Virus record (IMG/VR): IMGVR_UViG_3300037584_000579
Span: 1-37,229 of that record
DNA from: a virus
Reading direction: 5' to 3' (one strand)
DNA: 37,229 nt
Positions 26,794-37,100 of the stretch are shown piece by piece. The notes beneath the pieces are model-generated. The model did not search any database and was not told the origin of the DNA. It worked only from the letters and a program-made list of their open reading frames with translations. The translations under genes and the position numbers were made by a program. Numbering within the stretch: position 1 is the stretch's first letter; each line of letters begins with the position of its first letter.

Positions 26794-29706
26794 ATGGCAA
26801 AAAAATTCTTTACATTAAATAGCTTTGGAAGGGGTATTAACAACGTAAAAAACCCTAGAGACTTAGCTGTTGGTGAGTCTGCAGAGTGTATAAACTGGAA
26901 TGTTTCTAAAAATGGAGAGTTAATACCACGCTCAGAATGGCACACAGCAACTGATGGTTCAGCATTGACACTAAGTCAGAATACAGTTCCTGTACATACG
27001 GCATCTTTAAATCCCGGATATGGATTACATTACTTTGAAGCAGATGACCCTGTTGGTGTTAGGGGTGCTACTGTACGTTCTCTTGGAAGTTCTGGTGGAA
27101 ATGTAGATGGAACAGACCCTACTGGTAATAAATATGCCTTAGCTTTCCACAGTAGTAATAAGATATTTATAAATGATATTGATTTTTGGGTTACAAACAA
27201 TGTAGTTCCAAGTTCTACTGGATTACCTATTAAAATAGTAATTAGTGGTGCAAGCAACTCTGCAAACAACGGAACTTTTACTGTTCAGTCTTTACTGAGT
27301 CTGACTAACGGTGCTAGTTTTGATGTTGATTTTTTTACTCATACCTGCAACGTAACTAATGGAGATGCCACAGTTACTCATAGTGGGGGAACAAATGCTA
27401 CAAATAATTTAGCAGTTGGAAAACGGATTACAGGTGTAGGAGTTCCTTCAGGGGCAACGATTGCAAGTATTACAGATGCTACAACATTTGAAATGAGTAC
27501 TAATGCTACTGCAACATCGACAGGAAAGCAACTTACTTTTAGCCATATATTCACAACTACTGCAGGTTTATCCGGAGTAGTTCTTGACCTAAAAGAAACT
27601 TCACTTGTAGACGAATCTGTTGCTGATAATACAGATATAATATTTAAAAGAACAGGGTTTGTTGGAGATTTCTTTTTAGCTTTGGGAAATACTGATGATG
27701 GAAAGGTAGATATTTATGTTGACAGTAACGATGATTTTACTACAGATGCTGTAACACTTTTAAATGAGGCTGATGGTAATGAAAAACCAGAGTTTGTTTA
27801 CTATTATGCAAACAACTCATTAAGGGTAGCTGATGGAAACCATAGAAACGAATCGACTCCTAAATGGTATGGTCACATAGAAAGAGACCAATTTTTATTA
27901 ACAAGTGGAGTTATTGGAACAGTAGTAGAGTCTAACACATACGAAGAATTAAATACATTGGCAAGGCCTACTGCATGCAAAAGAACTGGTAGTGCATCCT
28001 TAAATGGAACTACTGAGTATAATGTAGCTGGAGGAGCAGGTTGGGGTTTGTGCGTAGAAAAAAGCACAGAAGATGGAGAATGGGAAGGTAAAGATTATGA
28101 GTTTGGTGGTACTTTTATATATGACGGCAATCAAGAATCTTTAATCCAAGAGTTTTCAGGTGGCTCATTTACGCACGACGATGGAAAGAAGTTTAATATA
28201 AATGTTTACGCAAATACAATAGGAACAAGCTCAAGTAGTGATTACTCAAAAAGATTAAGTGGTGGTAGAATATACATAAGAGAGGCAGGTAGTAATGATG
28301 AATGGATTTTATTTGTTGATATAAGTGTTAAAGATGGAGCTAGAGTTCATTTAGGAGATGAATATTATCCTTGGAAAGCGGATGGAGATGGAGAATTTAG
28401 AATATCTAATACCGTAACTCATGGAGATTTTGATTTAAAATCTTCTAGGCCTAACATAGAAGACTATGTTTTATTAAATGGTTTTTCTCCGTCAACTAAG
28501 CAGATAGCCTTTGGTCAAACAGGGTCTGGTTATAAAACAGCAGTAGTTGCTGGCTCAAGAGCTTTTGTTGCAAATGTAAAGTATGATGAGGGAGGCGTTG
28601 GTTCTACTTCAGAAAGCACATCATTTGAGCATTTTGGAGACCGTATAATGTTTAGTGAGATAGACAAATATGATACGTTTCCAGCTCATAACAAATTAGA
28701 TGTTACTAAGGGAGATGGGGAAGACTATAGTTGCTTGGCTTTTTACGCAGATAGATTGCTCGCTTTTAAACAAAGAACTCTTCAGATATTAAACATAGCT
28801 TCAGTATCACCTGCTGGTTGGTTTCTGGAACAAACGGTTCCGTATGCAGGTGTACAGTTTCCTTACTCTGTTTGCAACACAGAATACGGAATACTGTGGG
28901 CAAATAATAATGGTGCATATTTATTTGATGGCTCTTCTGTTGCTAACCTAACTGAAGGAAAGATAGCAGACACAGGTCAAACACTTATATCTGGAGTAGG
29001 ATGGTCAAATTTTTCTAACGCTGTTGTAGGGTATATACCAGAAACAAAACAAGCTATATTTATAGACAAAGCTTTAGATGCTGAAGATGCTTTTTATTAC
29101 GACTTTAGATATAAGAGCTGGTACTTTGGTAAAGATGCGGCTCCAAATACAAATAATGCTAGTTTTACTTTAGGTAATACTTACGATGCACATATATCTA
29201 ACATGGTAAATGACAGTCAGGGACAGCTTATAGTTGCTTATGACACAGATGATGTAAATTTAAATGGAGTTGGAACAGGTAAAGTAATATTAACTCATCA
29301 TCAAACTGCTGAGCAACCACATACTTACTATAGGTTGCAAACTCCAGATTTAGATTTTGGAGAACCGGGTTTAAGTAAGAAAGTTTACAATATGTATATA
29401 AATTATAGGCATAGCGGTAGCACAGCTATCAACGATTCTGAGATTGAGTATATGGTTAACAACAACGGAACTTGGGTCGTTCTAAATGCAACAGGTTCTA
29501 CTATACCTCAAACACATGCGTCTCAAACATATTACAATACTATTAAGATACCTGTTGTAGGTCAGGGAGGTGGTGCTGACAATCCAATTAATCCATTTCA
29601 AAGCATAGCATTTAGATTTAATTTTGATAGCTTAGCTGAAGATTCTAAGTTTGCTTTAAATGATATAGTAATAGAATATAGAACTCTTAGAAAGAGGGCG
29701 GCATAG
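26794..29706 (+). CDS. Tail nozzle/stabilisation-like protein, 970 aa
   Basis: The opening FTLNSFGRGINNVKNPRDLA and AECINWNVSKNGELIPRSEW is the signature of podoviral nozzle and stabilisation proteins (T7 gp12 and P22 gp10-like, beta-propeller). Later YADRLLAFKQRTLQILNIAS, GILWANNNGAYLFDG and FYYDFRYKSWYFG are propeller-blade motifs of the same group. Unusual insert: residues about 170-265 form a beta sandwich-like Thr/Ser-rich block. Start ATG follows the endolysin stop immediately (TAAATG). A tail-tip adhesin is the alternative, but the motif layout favours the nozzle. Confidence 0.75.
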   Translation: MAKKFFTLNSFGRGINNVKNPRDLAVGESAECINWNVSKNGELIPRSEWHTATDGSALTLSQNTVPVHTASLNPGYGLHYFEADDPVGVRGATVRSLGSSGGNVDGTDPTGNKYALAFHSSNKIFINDIDFWVTNNVVPSSTGLPIKIVISGASNSANNGTFTVQSLLSLTNGASFDVDFFTHTCNVTNGDATVTHSGGTNATNNLAVGKRITGVGVPSGATIASITDATTFEMSTNATATSTGKQLTFSHIFTTTAGLSGVVLDLKETSLVDESVADNTDIIFKRTGFVGDFFLALGNTDDGKVDIYVDSNDDFTTDAVTLLNEADGNEKPEFVYYYANNSLRVADGNHRNESTPKWYGHIERDQFLLTSGVIGTVVESNTYEELNTLARPTACKRTGSASLNGTTEYNVAGGAGWGLCVEKSTEDGEWEGKDYEFGGTFIYDGNQESLIQEFSGGSFTHDDGKKFNINVYANTIGTSSSSDYSKRLSGGRIYIREAGSNDEWILFVDISVKDGARVHLGDEYYPWKADGDGEFRISNTVTHGDFDLKSSRPNIEDYVLLNGFSPSTKQIAFGQTGSGYKTAVVAGSRAFVANVKYDEGGVGSTSESTSFEHFGDRIMFSEIDKYDTFPAHNKLDVTKGDGEDYSCLAFYADRLLAFKQRTLQILNIASVSPAGWFLEQTVPYAGVQFPYSVCNTEYGILWANNNGAYLFDGSSVANLTEGKIADTGQTLISGVGWSNFSNAVVGYIPETKQAIFIDKALDAEDAFYYDFRYKSWYFGKDAAPNTNNASFTLGNTYDAHISNMVNDSQGQLIVAYDTDDVNLNGVGTGKVILTHHQTAEQPHTYYRLQTPDLDFGEPGLSKKVYNMYINYRHSGSTAINDSEIEYMVNNNGTWVVLNATGSTIPQTHASQTYYNTIKIPVVGQGGGADNPINPFQSIAFRFNFDSLAEDSKFALNDIVIEYRTLRKRAA

Positions 29707-30377
29707 TGCAGAGAGATATAAGAAGATTAACAAATTCAAAAGGTGGTTCTTTAGATACATCTGCACCTGTAACTAGAGGCACACCAGAAGGTACAACTAC
29801 CTTTACATTAAGTCCTAATAGACAGTTGGCAATGGTGAGAAAACAGAGAGGCAAGCTTTATAAAACATTTTTATCTGACAATGGAGACCAGTTTGTAGAG
29901 AGAACTTTAACTACTAGAAGATTAAAATATACCCAGTCTTTTATTGACTATAGAACTTTCATACATAACTTTAACAAAGATTTAGATACAGATGAAACTA
30001 ATTTACCTTGGGTTGACGACACAGATTTAACAGTAGTAAGAAATCAAGTTGGGTTTTTAAGTCCATTTAAGATGATATGTCATAAGATACTATTTAAAGT
30101 GCCAATAGTACAAGACAATGCTGACAATATACTTTTTAAAATTAAAAAAATACCTAATGGTTCTGAGTCACCAAGTGAGGTGTGTCAATTTTCATATGAT
30201 ACAACTACAGTTGACAGTACCGTTATAACAATTAATCAAACTGACTGGAACAATTCACCAGTCATAAATCCAAATGAAGTGGCAATAATATCAATAACTG
30301 CATCTGATACAGGAATAACTACTACTGCAGTAGAGTTTTTTGTTACATCAGTTTGGAAAACAGAAGTTACAATTTAA
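29706..30377 (+). CDS. Beta-rich virion protein, 223 aa
   Basis: GTG start in a TAGTG junction after the nozzle gene. A flexible N-terminus (KGGSLDTSAPVTRGTPEG) is followed by beta-strand pattern with FKMICHKILFKVPIVQ and a C-terminal FFVTSVWKTEVTI. I do not recognise it. Location between nozzle and ejection proteins suggests a tail or connector component. Confidence 0.55.
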   Translation: MQRDIRRLTNSKGGSLDTSAPVTRGTPEGTTTFTLSPNRQLAMVRKQRGKLYKTFLSDNGDQFVERTLTTRRLKYTQSFIDYRTFIHNFNKDLDTDETNLPWVDDTDLTVVRNQVGFLSPFKMICHKILFKVPIVQDNADNILFKIKKIPNGSESPSEVCQFSYDTTTVDSTVITINQTDWNNSPVINPNEVAIISITASDTGITTTAVEFFVTSVWKTEVTI

Positions 30378-30386
30378 GGGAATATT

Positions 30387-31502
30387 ATGAAATACAATAC
30401 ACTTAGAGATTATATGGGAGGCGGTCGTAATATGCCCATGTCCTACCAAAGAGGAGGTAGGGGAGCCAGAGCTATAATAGGTGGTGCTGGTCTCAGCAGA
30501 GGCTATAGAGACTTGCAAGATAAGCTTGCAGATATGCAAACAAAAGCAACTAGTGCAAGAGATAGAATTTTAGGTTTTGGCAAGGCAGGAGCAGGTTTAT
30601 TAAGTTTAGCGGCTCCGTATATATTAAATGCTGTTTTGCCTCCCGGAGTAGGTTTAATTGGAACTTCTTTAGCAAAAGGAGCTTTAGCTGGAATTGGTAA
30701 ATTTGCAGGAGAAAAACTAGGAGATGCCACAGCAGAAGATGTAGAAGCTGGAGAAAGCACAGGTTTTGGAACTAAGGCAAAACAAGATATAGAAGACTAT
30801 AGAGAAAGCTTAGGGGAAGGGTCTGCTGGTAGAGCCTTAGGAACTTTTGCTAGTACAGCTTTGATGGCTGGCTTAGGGGAGTACGGTAAAAGAGCCTTGT
30901 CTGGAAAAGCCGCAACTGGGTCACTAGGTCTTACAGATGCTCCTAGCTTAGATACTGGGGCAATACCAAGTGAAGCACCTAAGTTATTTGGTGGAGAAGG
31001 GTTAATGGGTGGTGTAAATTTAGAAGCACCATCAATAGATACCTCTGGCTTTATGCCATCTAATATAGAAACTAGGTTTGCAATAGACCAACTAGACCCA
31101 AATGAAATATTAGGAAATTTAGGTTACTCAACAAACACTCCAGATTCTGCAAGACAATATTTTATGGAGGACATGCTAGGCTATGGAATGCCTAATCAAA
31201 GTATGGACTTAGCTGGTTTAATGGCAGGAGGTATGATGCCTAAGTATGCTAAAGGCGGTCAGTTAAAACAAGTACCTGAAGGTAATAGAGGTTTGGCAAA
31301 GTTACCTGAGGCAGTTAGAAATAAAATGGGATACATGATGCAAGGTGGTATGATGGATGACTATATGGGTGGAGGAATGATGGATATGTATATGTATGGT
31401 GGCATGGCTAAGAAGAAAAAGAAGTCTGGATATATGGGTGGTGGAATGACTATGGGAAGAGGATTGATAGACATGATGCCTTTTAAAAGGAGAATAGTAT
31501 AA
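30387..31502 (+). CDS. Internal virion protein with Met/Gly-rich tail, 371 aa
   Basis: Residues 1-30 are Gly/Arg-rich, about 65-110 contain hydrophobic Gly/Ala sequence (LLSLAAPYILNAVLPPGVGL) that could insert in a membrane, and the C-terminal 90 residues are extraordinarily rich in Met and Gly (MMQGGMMDDYMGGGMMDMYM). The KYAKGGQLKQVPEG piece recurs as a linker before MLxxGEYV motifs in marine phage internal proteins. Likely ejected with DNA. GGGAA lies upstream of the ATG. Coupled by TAATG to the next gene. Confidence 0.6.
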   Translation: MKYNTLRDYMGGGRNMPMSYQRGGRGARAIIGGAGLSRGYRDLQDKLADMQTKATSARDRILGFGKAGAGLLSLAAPYILNAVLPPGVGLIGTSLAKGALAGIGKFAGEKLGDATAEDVEAGESTGFGTKAKQDIEDYRESLGEGSAGRALGTFASTALMAGLGEYGKRALSGKAATGSLGLTDAPSLDTGAIPSEAPKLFGGEGLMGGVNLEAPSIDTSGFMPSNIETRFAIDQLDPNEILGNLGYSTNTPDSARQYFMEDMLGYGMPNQSMDLAGLMAGGMMPKYAKGGQLKQVPEGNRGLAKLPEAVRNKMGYMMQGGMMDDYMGGGMMDMYMYGGMAKKKKKSGYMGGGMTMGRGLIDMMPFKRRIV

Positions 31503-32581
31503 TGGCACAATCAGATAATATAGGCCCAGTTATGCTTAAAAGCGGAGAGTATGTTGTTCGTAAAGAAGCTGTAGATAAACTAGGAAAGAATACAATGGAC
31601 ATGATAAACAACGCAGATAGATTAGGATATGTGGGAGGTGGTTTAGTACCACAAGGTCAACATGGTCACTCTGCAATAGATGAACTATTAGCACTTAATA
31701 CTTTAAATGTGCAAAGAAATACTGATATGACTAGGCAATCTGCTATGATGAACAAAGGTGGAATTAAACCTATCATGAGTAAAGACGATAGTAACTACAG
31801 CATAGGAGTTGTAGATGAGCTAGCAAAAGCTTTATCTGGTTTTGAAGACATGGCTCCACTAATGCAGATTAGAAATGCAGGGAATAGAAAGCAAGCTTTA
31901 TCTGATGCACAAGAAGCTGGGATGATAATGAGCAATGAAGATGCTTTAAATGCTTTAATGCAAGTAGCAAATAGTTATTATCGAGACAGAGCAGATTCTA
32001 GCAATATGAAAGGAGTGCAAGGGTTTTCAAACGGTGGATATGGTAGCCAGAGTACCGAAGACTATCAACAGCAATATGGTAAATTTATAGAAGACGATGT
32101 AGAAAGAAGAAAATTTGAAGACCTGTATGGAGCTCCAGATGTAAGTGAGTTTTTAGAAGATAGAGATAGATTCGGAGCTGATGCTAGAAATCAATTAATG
32201 AAGCTACAGCAACAGACTGCTGGTTCCTTATTTAAAGGAGATAGCTTAGCTAGTAGGGGAATAGTAAGAGATTATGAAAGTAGAACTGAGAAATCTTTAG
32301 CAGATACACTAAGAACAAATCAAGAAGATGCTTTAAGGTACTTAGCAGATGCTGAAAGAAATCAAATGGATTTTACACAAGATAATCCTTATGGAACGAA
32401 TGAACAATACGGCCCTCCGGGTTCCCCTAACACAATGGGTACAACAATGGGTCAAACAATGAAAGGCTCAGATGGTTTAAACTATAGTTGGAATGGTAAT
32501 ATATGGGAGCTAGTACCGGGTCAACCAGACCCAAATGATGTATACGGAGACCAAAGCGACTCTGATGTAGGAGGCCCTTGA
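31502..32581 (+). CDS. Internal virion protein with GEYVV motif, 359 aa
   Basis: Begins at a TAATG junction. The opening IGPVMLKSGEYVVRKEAVDK and the nearby NTMDMINNADRLG match a motif seen in phage tape-measure or internal virion proteins (SDGEYV...). In some phages this motif is in the same polypeptide as the KGG linker found in the upstream protein, so the two may act together. The remainder is polar and Gln/Asp-rich with a helical ending and a Pro/Gly tail. Confidence 0.55.
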   Translation: MAQSDNIGPVMLKSGEYVVRKEAVDKLGKNTMDMINNADRLGYVGGGLVPQGQHGHSAIDELLALNTLNVQRNTDMTRQSAMMNKGGIKPIMSKDDSNYSIGVVDELAKALSGFEDMAPLMQIRNAGNRKQALSDAQEAGMIMSNEDALNALMQVANSYYRDRADSSNMKGVQGFSNGGYGSQSTEDYQQQYGKFIEDDVERRKFEDLYGAPDVSEFLEDRDRFGADARNQLMKLQQQTAGSLFKGDSLASRGIVRDYESRTEKSLADTLRTNQEDALRYLADAERNQMDFTQDNPYGTNEQYGPPGSPNTMGTTMGQTMKGSDGLNYSWNGNIWELVPGQPDPNDVYGDQSDSDVGGP

Positions 32582-32622
32582 TTGTATAGAGTTGTTAAAA
32601 AATTAAACACAAGGATTAAATA

Positions 32623-34128
32623 ATGGCAAGAGTAGTATTACAACAAGCACCTACAGGTTTAGATACCTTCTTAGAAGAAATATCAAAGTACGCTAGTCCT
32701 GAATATCAGCTAAGAAAAAAAGAATCAGAAAGAGCAGATGCTAGACTAGAGCTATCTAGAAGGCAACAGCAACAAGTTGAAGAAAGATATGAAGACTCAC
32801 TTAGACAGCAAAAGTTTAGCAATGACCTAGCATCAAAGCAAGAAGATAGACTTCAAAAAGCCGCAACTATAAACGAAGAAAACAACTTAAGAAATAGGGC
32901 TGATAAAACTTTTACAAACGCAACATCTGGTTTTGGAGTACAAGAACTTATTGATACTCCAACTGAGGCTTTTCTTGCGGATATAACAGACCCAAAAGAA
33001 AGAATGCTGGTTGAAAGAAGAGTTAATTCTTTAAAGACCAAAGCAGGTGCTCAGCGTACTAGCATAATGAAGTTTAAAGATGACTACAATAAAAGAAATC
33101 CTGACAATGAAATATCAGATAATACAGCTATGGTATTGTTTGGCAACCCTGAAGAACATGCTAGGCACTTAAGTAGAGTATACCTTGATAGAGATGCTGG
33201 AAAAATGAATGATATTCAAAAAGATCAAGTAGATTTTTTTACAAAAGAAATTGGAAGAATGTCAAAGGCTCTAACAGACTTAGAGACTAAAGAAGCTTCT
33301 CTTCCCGGAGTTGATTACAGTACTCAGAAAGAAGAGTTACAACTTGGTTTAGATAATGCATATTCAAAAATAGAAAAAATTCTTAACATAAGTAGTCAAG
33401 GAGATAGTAGTGTAGATGCTTATGGTGGCAATTCTGTAAATCCTTATTCTAGAGTAGATGCTAAGATAGAAGAATTTAAGCAAAACCCAGCAGAAGTTTT
33501 AGCAAGAACTTTTAACACTCAAAATGTCAATGAAGATGACTATGACATTTTATTTGCAGATGACAATGAGATAGGAGAAAATGTCCTAGCTCAAATTCAG
33601 GCAAATCAAAACGCAACAGATGATAGCGAAGTTGCTATTGATGGTGATTTTCCAGATGACTCTTCTGCTTATAGTCCAGCTATAGTTCCAGAAAATTTAT
33701 CACAAGAAGATAGAGAAGAACTTGATGTTCCTGCTTTTCTTTCTGGTTTAGGAATGGCTCAAGCTAAAACACCTTCTAGAAGTAGAAAATCAAAAGACTT
33801 TGATGTTCCAAGAAACCTTAGAGATGCCAGAGCTGGTTCAGAGTTTTTAAAAGATAAAATAAAGAAACTTAGAAAGGACATAAAAACTTCAGAAACAGCA
33901 CCAAATCCTCAGACAAGAAAGAATTTTAAAGAAGGATTGCCTAAAAAAATAGAAGAATTAAAAAAATTGTTTAGCTCTATTTACGACGAATCTACAGACA
34001 CATTTTATGATGATAATAGTGAAGACATAAGAAGAAAAAGAGAAAGGTTTCCTGTATTAAAAGACAAGCCTTTGTCTTACAGAGAGCTTTTAGGAGATGA
34101 CTTAATTAAATTTATCAGCTCTTTATAA
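32623..34128 (+). CDS. Coiled-coil internal virion protein, 501 aa
   Basis: Starts behind AAGGAT. N-terminal 30 residues are followed by a charged coiled coil (EYQLRKKESERADARLELSR and RRQQQQVEERYEDSLRQQK), then an acidic middle with EEDREELDVP-like segments and a basic coiled end. No enzymatic motif. Third of four large proteins after the nozzle, in the position of ejection proteins of podoviruses (T7 gp14-gp16-like order, not sequence). Confidence 0.6.
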   Translation: MARVVLQQAPTGLDTFLEEISKYASPEYQLRKKESERADARLELSRRQQQQVEERYEDSLRQQKFSNDLASKQEDRLQKAATINEENNLRNRADKTFTNATSGFGVQELIDTPTEAFLADITDPKERMLVERRVNSLKTKAGAQRTSIMKFKDDYNKRNPDNEISDNTAMVLFGNPEEHARHLSRVYLDRDAGKMNDIQKDQVDFFTKEIGRMSKALTDLETKEASLPGVDYSTQKEELQLGLDNAYSKIEKILNISSQGDSSVDAYGGNSVNPYSRVDAKIEEFKQNPAEVLARTFNTQNVNEDDYDILFADDNEIGENVLAQIQANQNATDDSEVAIDGDFPDDSSAYSPAIVPENLSQEDREELDVPAFLSGLGMAQAKTPSRSRKSKDFDVPRNLRDARAGSEFLKDKIKKLRKDIKTSETAPNPQTRKNFKEGLPKKIEELKKLFSSIYDESTDTFYDDNSEDIRRKRERFPVLKDKPLSYRELLGDDLIKFISSL

Positions 34129-37100
34129 TGGCACAATTCGACCCAAACATGAGCAAAGAACAGCTTGTTAATGACTTTAGAGCTGTTGATTCAAAGTATA
34201 ATTCTATGAGTGATGACTTAGCCTATAAGGTTATTACTAGAAAATTTCCTCAATATAAACTAAGCTCAGAAATGCCTGCTTACAACCCTAAGGATGAAAG
34301 CGGTATCATAGACACATTAGGAAATATATGGAAAGATGGGTACAATAAGTCCTTGCAGGGAATGGTGTATGAGATAACTCAAGGTAAGGAGAAGTATGAC
34401 TTAGGTAACTATCATCCGGGTCTTGTGTCTGACATAGCCGCAGGTGTAGCCTCGTTCTTCCAGCCTCTTGATTTTGCTACTACAGTTTTTGGAGGAGGTC
34501 TTGGAGGTGCGGCCGCTAAAGTTACGGCTACTAAGTACGTAACTAAAAAATTAATACAGAATGGAGTTAAGCCTCAAGTTGCTAGTAGAGCGGCTAGAAT
34601 GGCTGTTAAATCAAATGCTCTAGCAAAAACAGCTACCTCTTCTGCAGGTGGAGCAGGGGCATTAGGCTTGTACTCTGGAGCTGGAGAAGCACTAAATGAA
34701 TATATATCAGATGGCACAGTAACACCCGGCAAGGTAGTAAAAGCTGGAGCTAAAGGTGCAGTTCTAGGTGGTATGACAGGAGCTACAAATGCTTTTTTAA
34801 CTCAAAAAGGAGTAGGTGTACTTGGTAGAACATTAGCAGAAACTGGTGAGTTTGCAGTAGTAGCACCTGCATTAGAAGGAAGAACTCCTACTACAGAAGA
34901 TTGGATTCATGCAGGAGGTATGATACTAGGTATTAAGGGTGTAAACAAAGTAGCTACTACAGGTTTTAAAAAACTTAATGAGTTTAGAAAAGATGCAACA
35001 AAGCAAGAGATAACATACGAAACAGCACCTAAAGAATTAAACTTAGATGTAGAAGCAGGAAATGTTGCTAGGGATAGTTATGCTAGAGAATTATATAACA
35101 ATATATACACAGATAGAAAAGGCAAAAGAGAAGTAAAGATACAAAGCTTTAATAGAGACAAGGGAGAGTATCAATTAAAATTTTTAGATACAAATGAAAT
35201 ATCATTAGTAGATAGAGATGTTTTTTCAACATATTACAGAAGAAAAGAAAATGTTAACATATCTCCAAAAGAACTAAAAGATAAAAGAAAATCTGAAATA
35301 AGAAGTTTAGAAAACGAACTCAACCATTCGACTGAGCAAAAAGAACTTAATAGAGGATTAAATAGAGCATCTAAAGGAGAGCAGTCAATACCTAAAAGAC
35401 TTGATGAAAATACTAATTCAGAGATTGTAAACTTAAGAGATAAATTAATAGTTGAAAAATACACTAAGAAAGCATTAGATGACATGGAAAAGAAAGGTGT
35501 GCCTATGCAGAAAGCTAGGTATAGTATATTCCTAGATCAAATGCTACCAGCACCAGCAAATAAATTATTAGACATACTTAGACCTGCAAGAAATCAAGGT
35601 ACTGTAAGTCCTGTTAGGAGGATGTATGTTGCTAAGGTAGATCAGTTTGTAGTAGATCAAAGACGAACTTTATCAGAAACCTATGACCTAATGAGCAATT
35701 TTGGTTTTAATTCTACAAAGCCAACAAGAGAACAAGCTCAAAGACTTTCTCAAGCTATGGGTGTATCAGAAGCCAATGCTAAAAGTAAATACTGGGAACT
35801 ACTATCAGATGCTGTAGAACAAGGAGTAGACATACAAGAAACAAGGTCTTATAGACAAATGTCAGACTTCCTATTTAATAGAGCCAGAGAATCTGGTGTA
35901 GATGTAGGCTATCTTCAAAACTATATACCTAGGATATTAAAGCAAGGTGTTGCTGAAAAAATATTTGCAGACATATACAAAATATCTGAATTTGTTTCTA
36001 GAGAAACTGCTAGAAGTGGAGAGGATATGTTGGTAAAGAATTTAAAAGACGATTATATAGACTTAATTATACAGGCTATGAACAACCCAGAAAGTTTTGC
36101 TAAGAATAGAAAGGGTGAGGCTAATTTTTTAAACAGGGTTATTAGAAATGCAGTACCATCTTTATCTAAAGAAACTAGAGAAGCTTATGATTCTATAATA
36201 GAAGGGGTAAAGAGTAGAGACAAGCTTGAAGAGCTTAGTCCATTTAAAGCTATGGCTCTCATGGGTAGGTTAACATATGGTGAAGTCTTTAAACTAGATG
36301 GGAACTTAGAAAAAGCTAGAACATACGAATTGCCTAAAAGTTTTTATGAAAGAGATATTAGAAAGCTTCTTGGTATATATTCTTCTAATGTAGCTAGGCG
36401 TTCAGCAGAAAGAAAAAATTTTGGAAGAGAGGGTAATATATACGAAAATCTTCTTAATAATGCTAGTGCAGATGATGTTCCTATTATGAGAGAGCTACAT
36501 AATCATGTTATGGGTACTATAGGATATAATAGAAGATACAACTTAAACCCGGGTATTAAAGACTTTATGCAAAAGGTTATGGAGTGGGAAACTTCTACTA
36601 AGATTGCATTAGGTACAGCAACAGCTATGAACCTATCTCAGTTTGCAATATCTTCTGCTCTATCTGCAGGGTATTGGAGGTTTACAAAAGGTACTTATAA
36701 GTACATGACGGATAAAAAATTTAGACAACAGGTAGATGCTTCTGGTGGTAACTTATACAAATATATAAATGAGATGATGGGCATATCCCAGCAAAGTGAT
36801 ATATCTAAAAAAGTAGTAGGTAGATTAACTGATATATCTCAGTTTAATAGAATAAACTCTATTAATAATATATTAGCGGCCGCATCTGCAAGAGTATTAA
36901 TAGATGACTTAGTAGCTATAACATCTGGAAAAAGAGGCATAGGCCTAGGAAGGATGGGTTCTAAAAAATGGGCTAAGTCTACTTTAAATAAAATGGGGAT
37001 AGACCATAACCAAATAAAGAAAGGCAAACTACCAAACTCTACAGTAATAAATGCTATGGGTAGATTTGCTGTTAAGACTCAGTTGCAGAAAGATATACTT

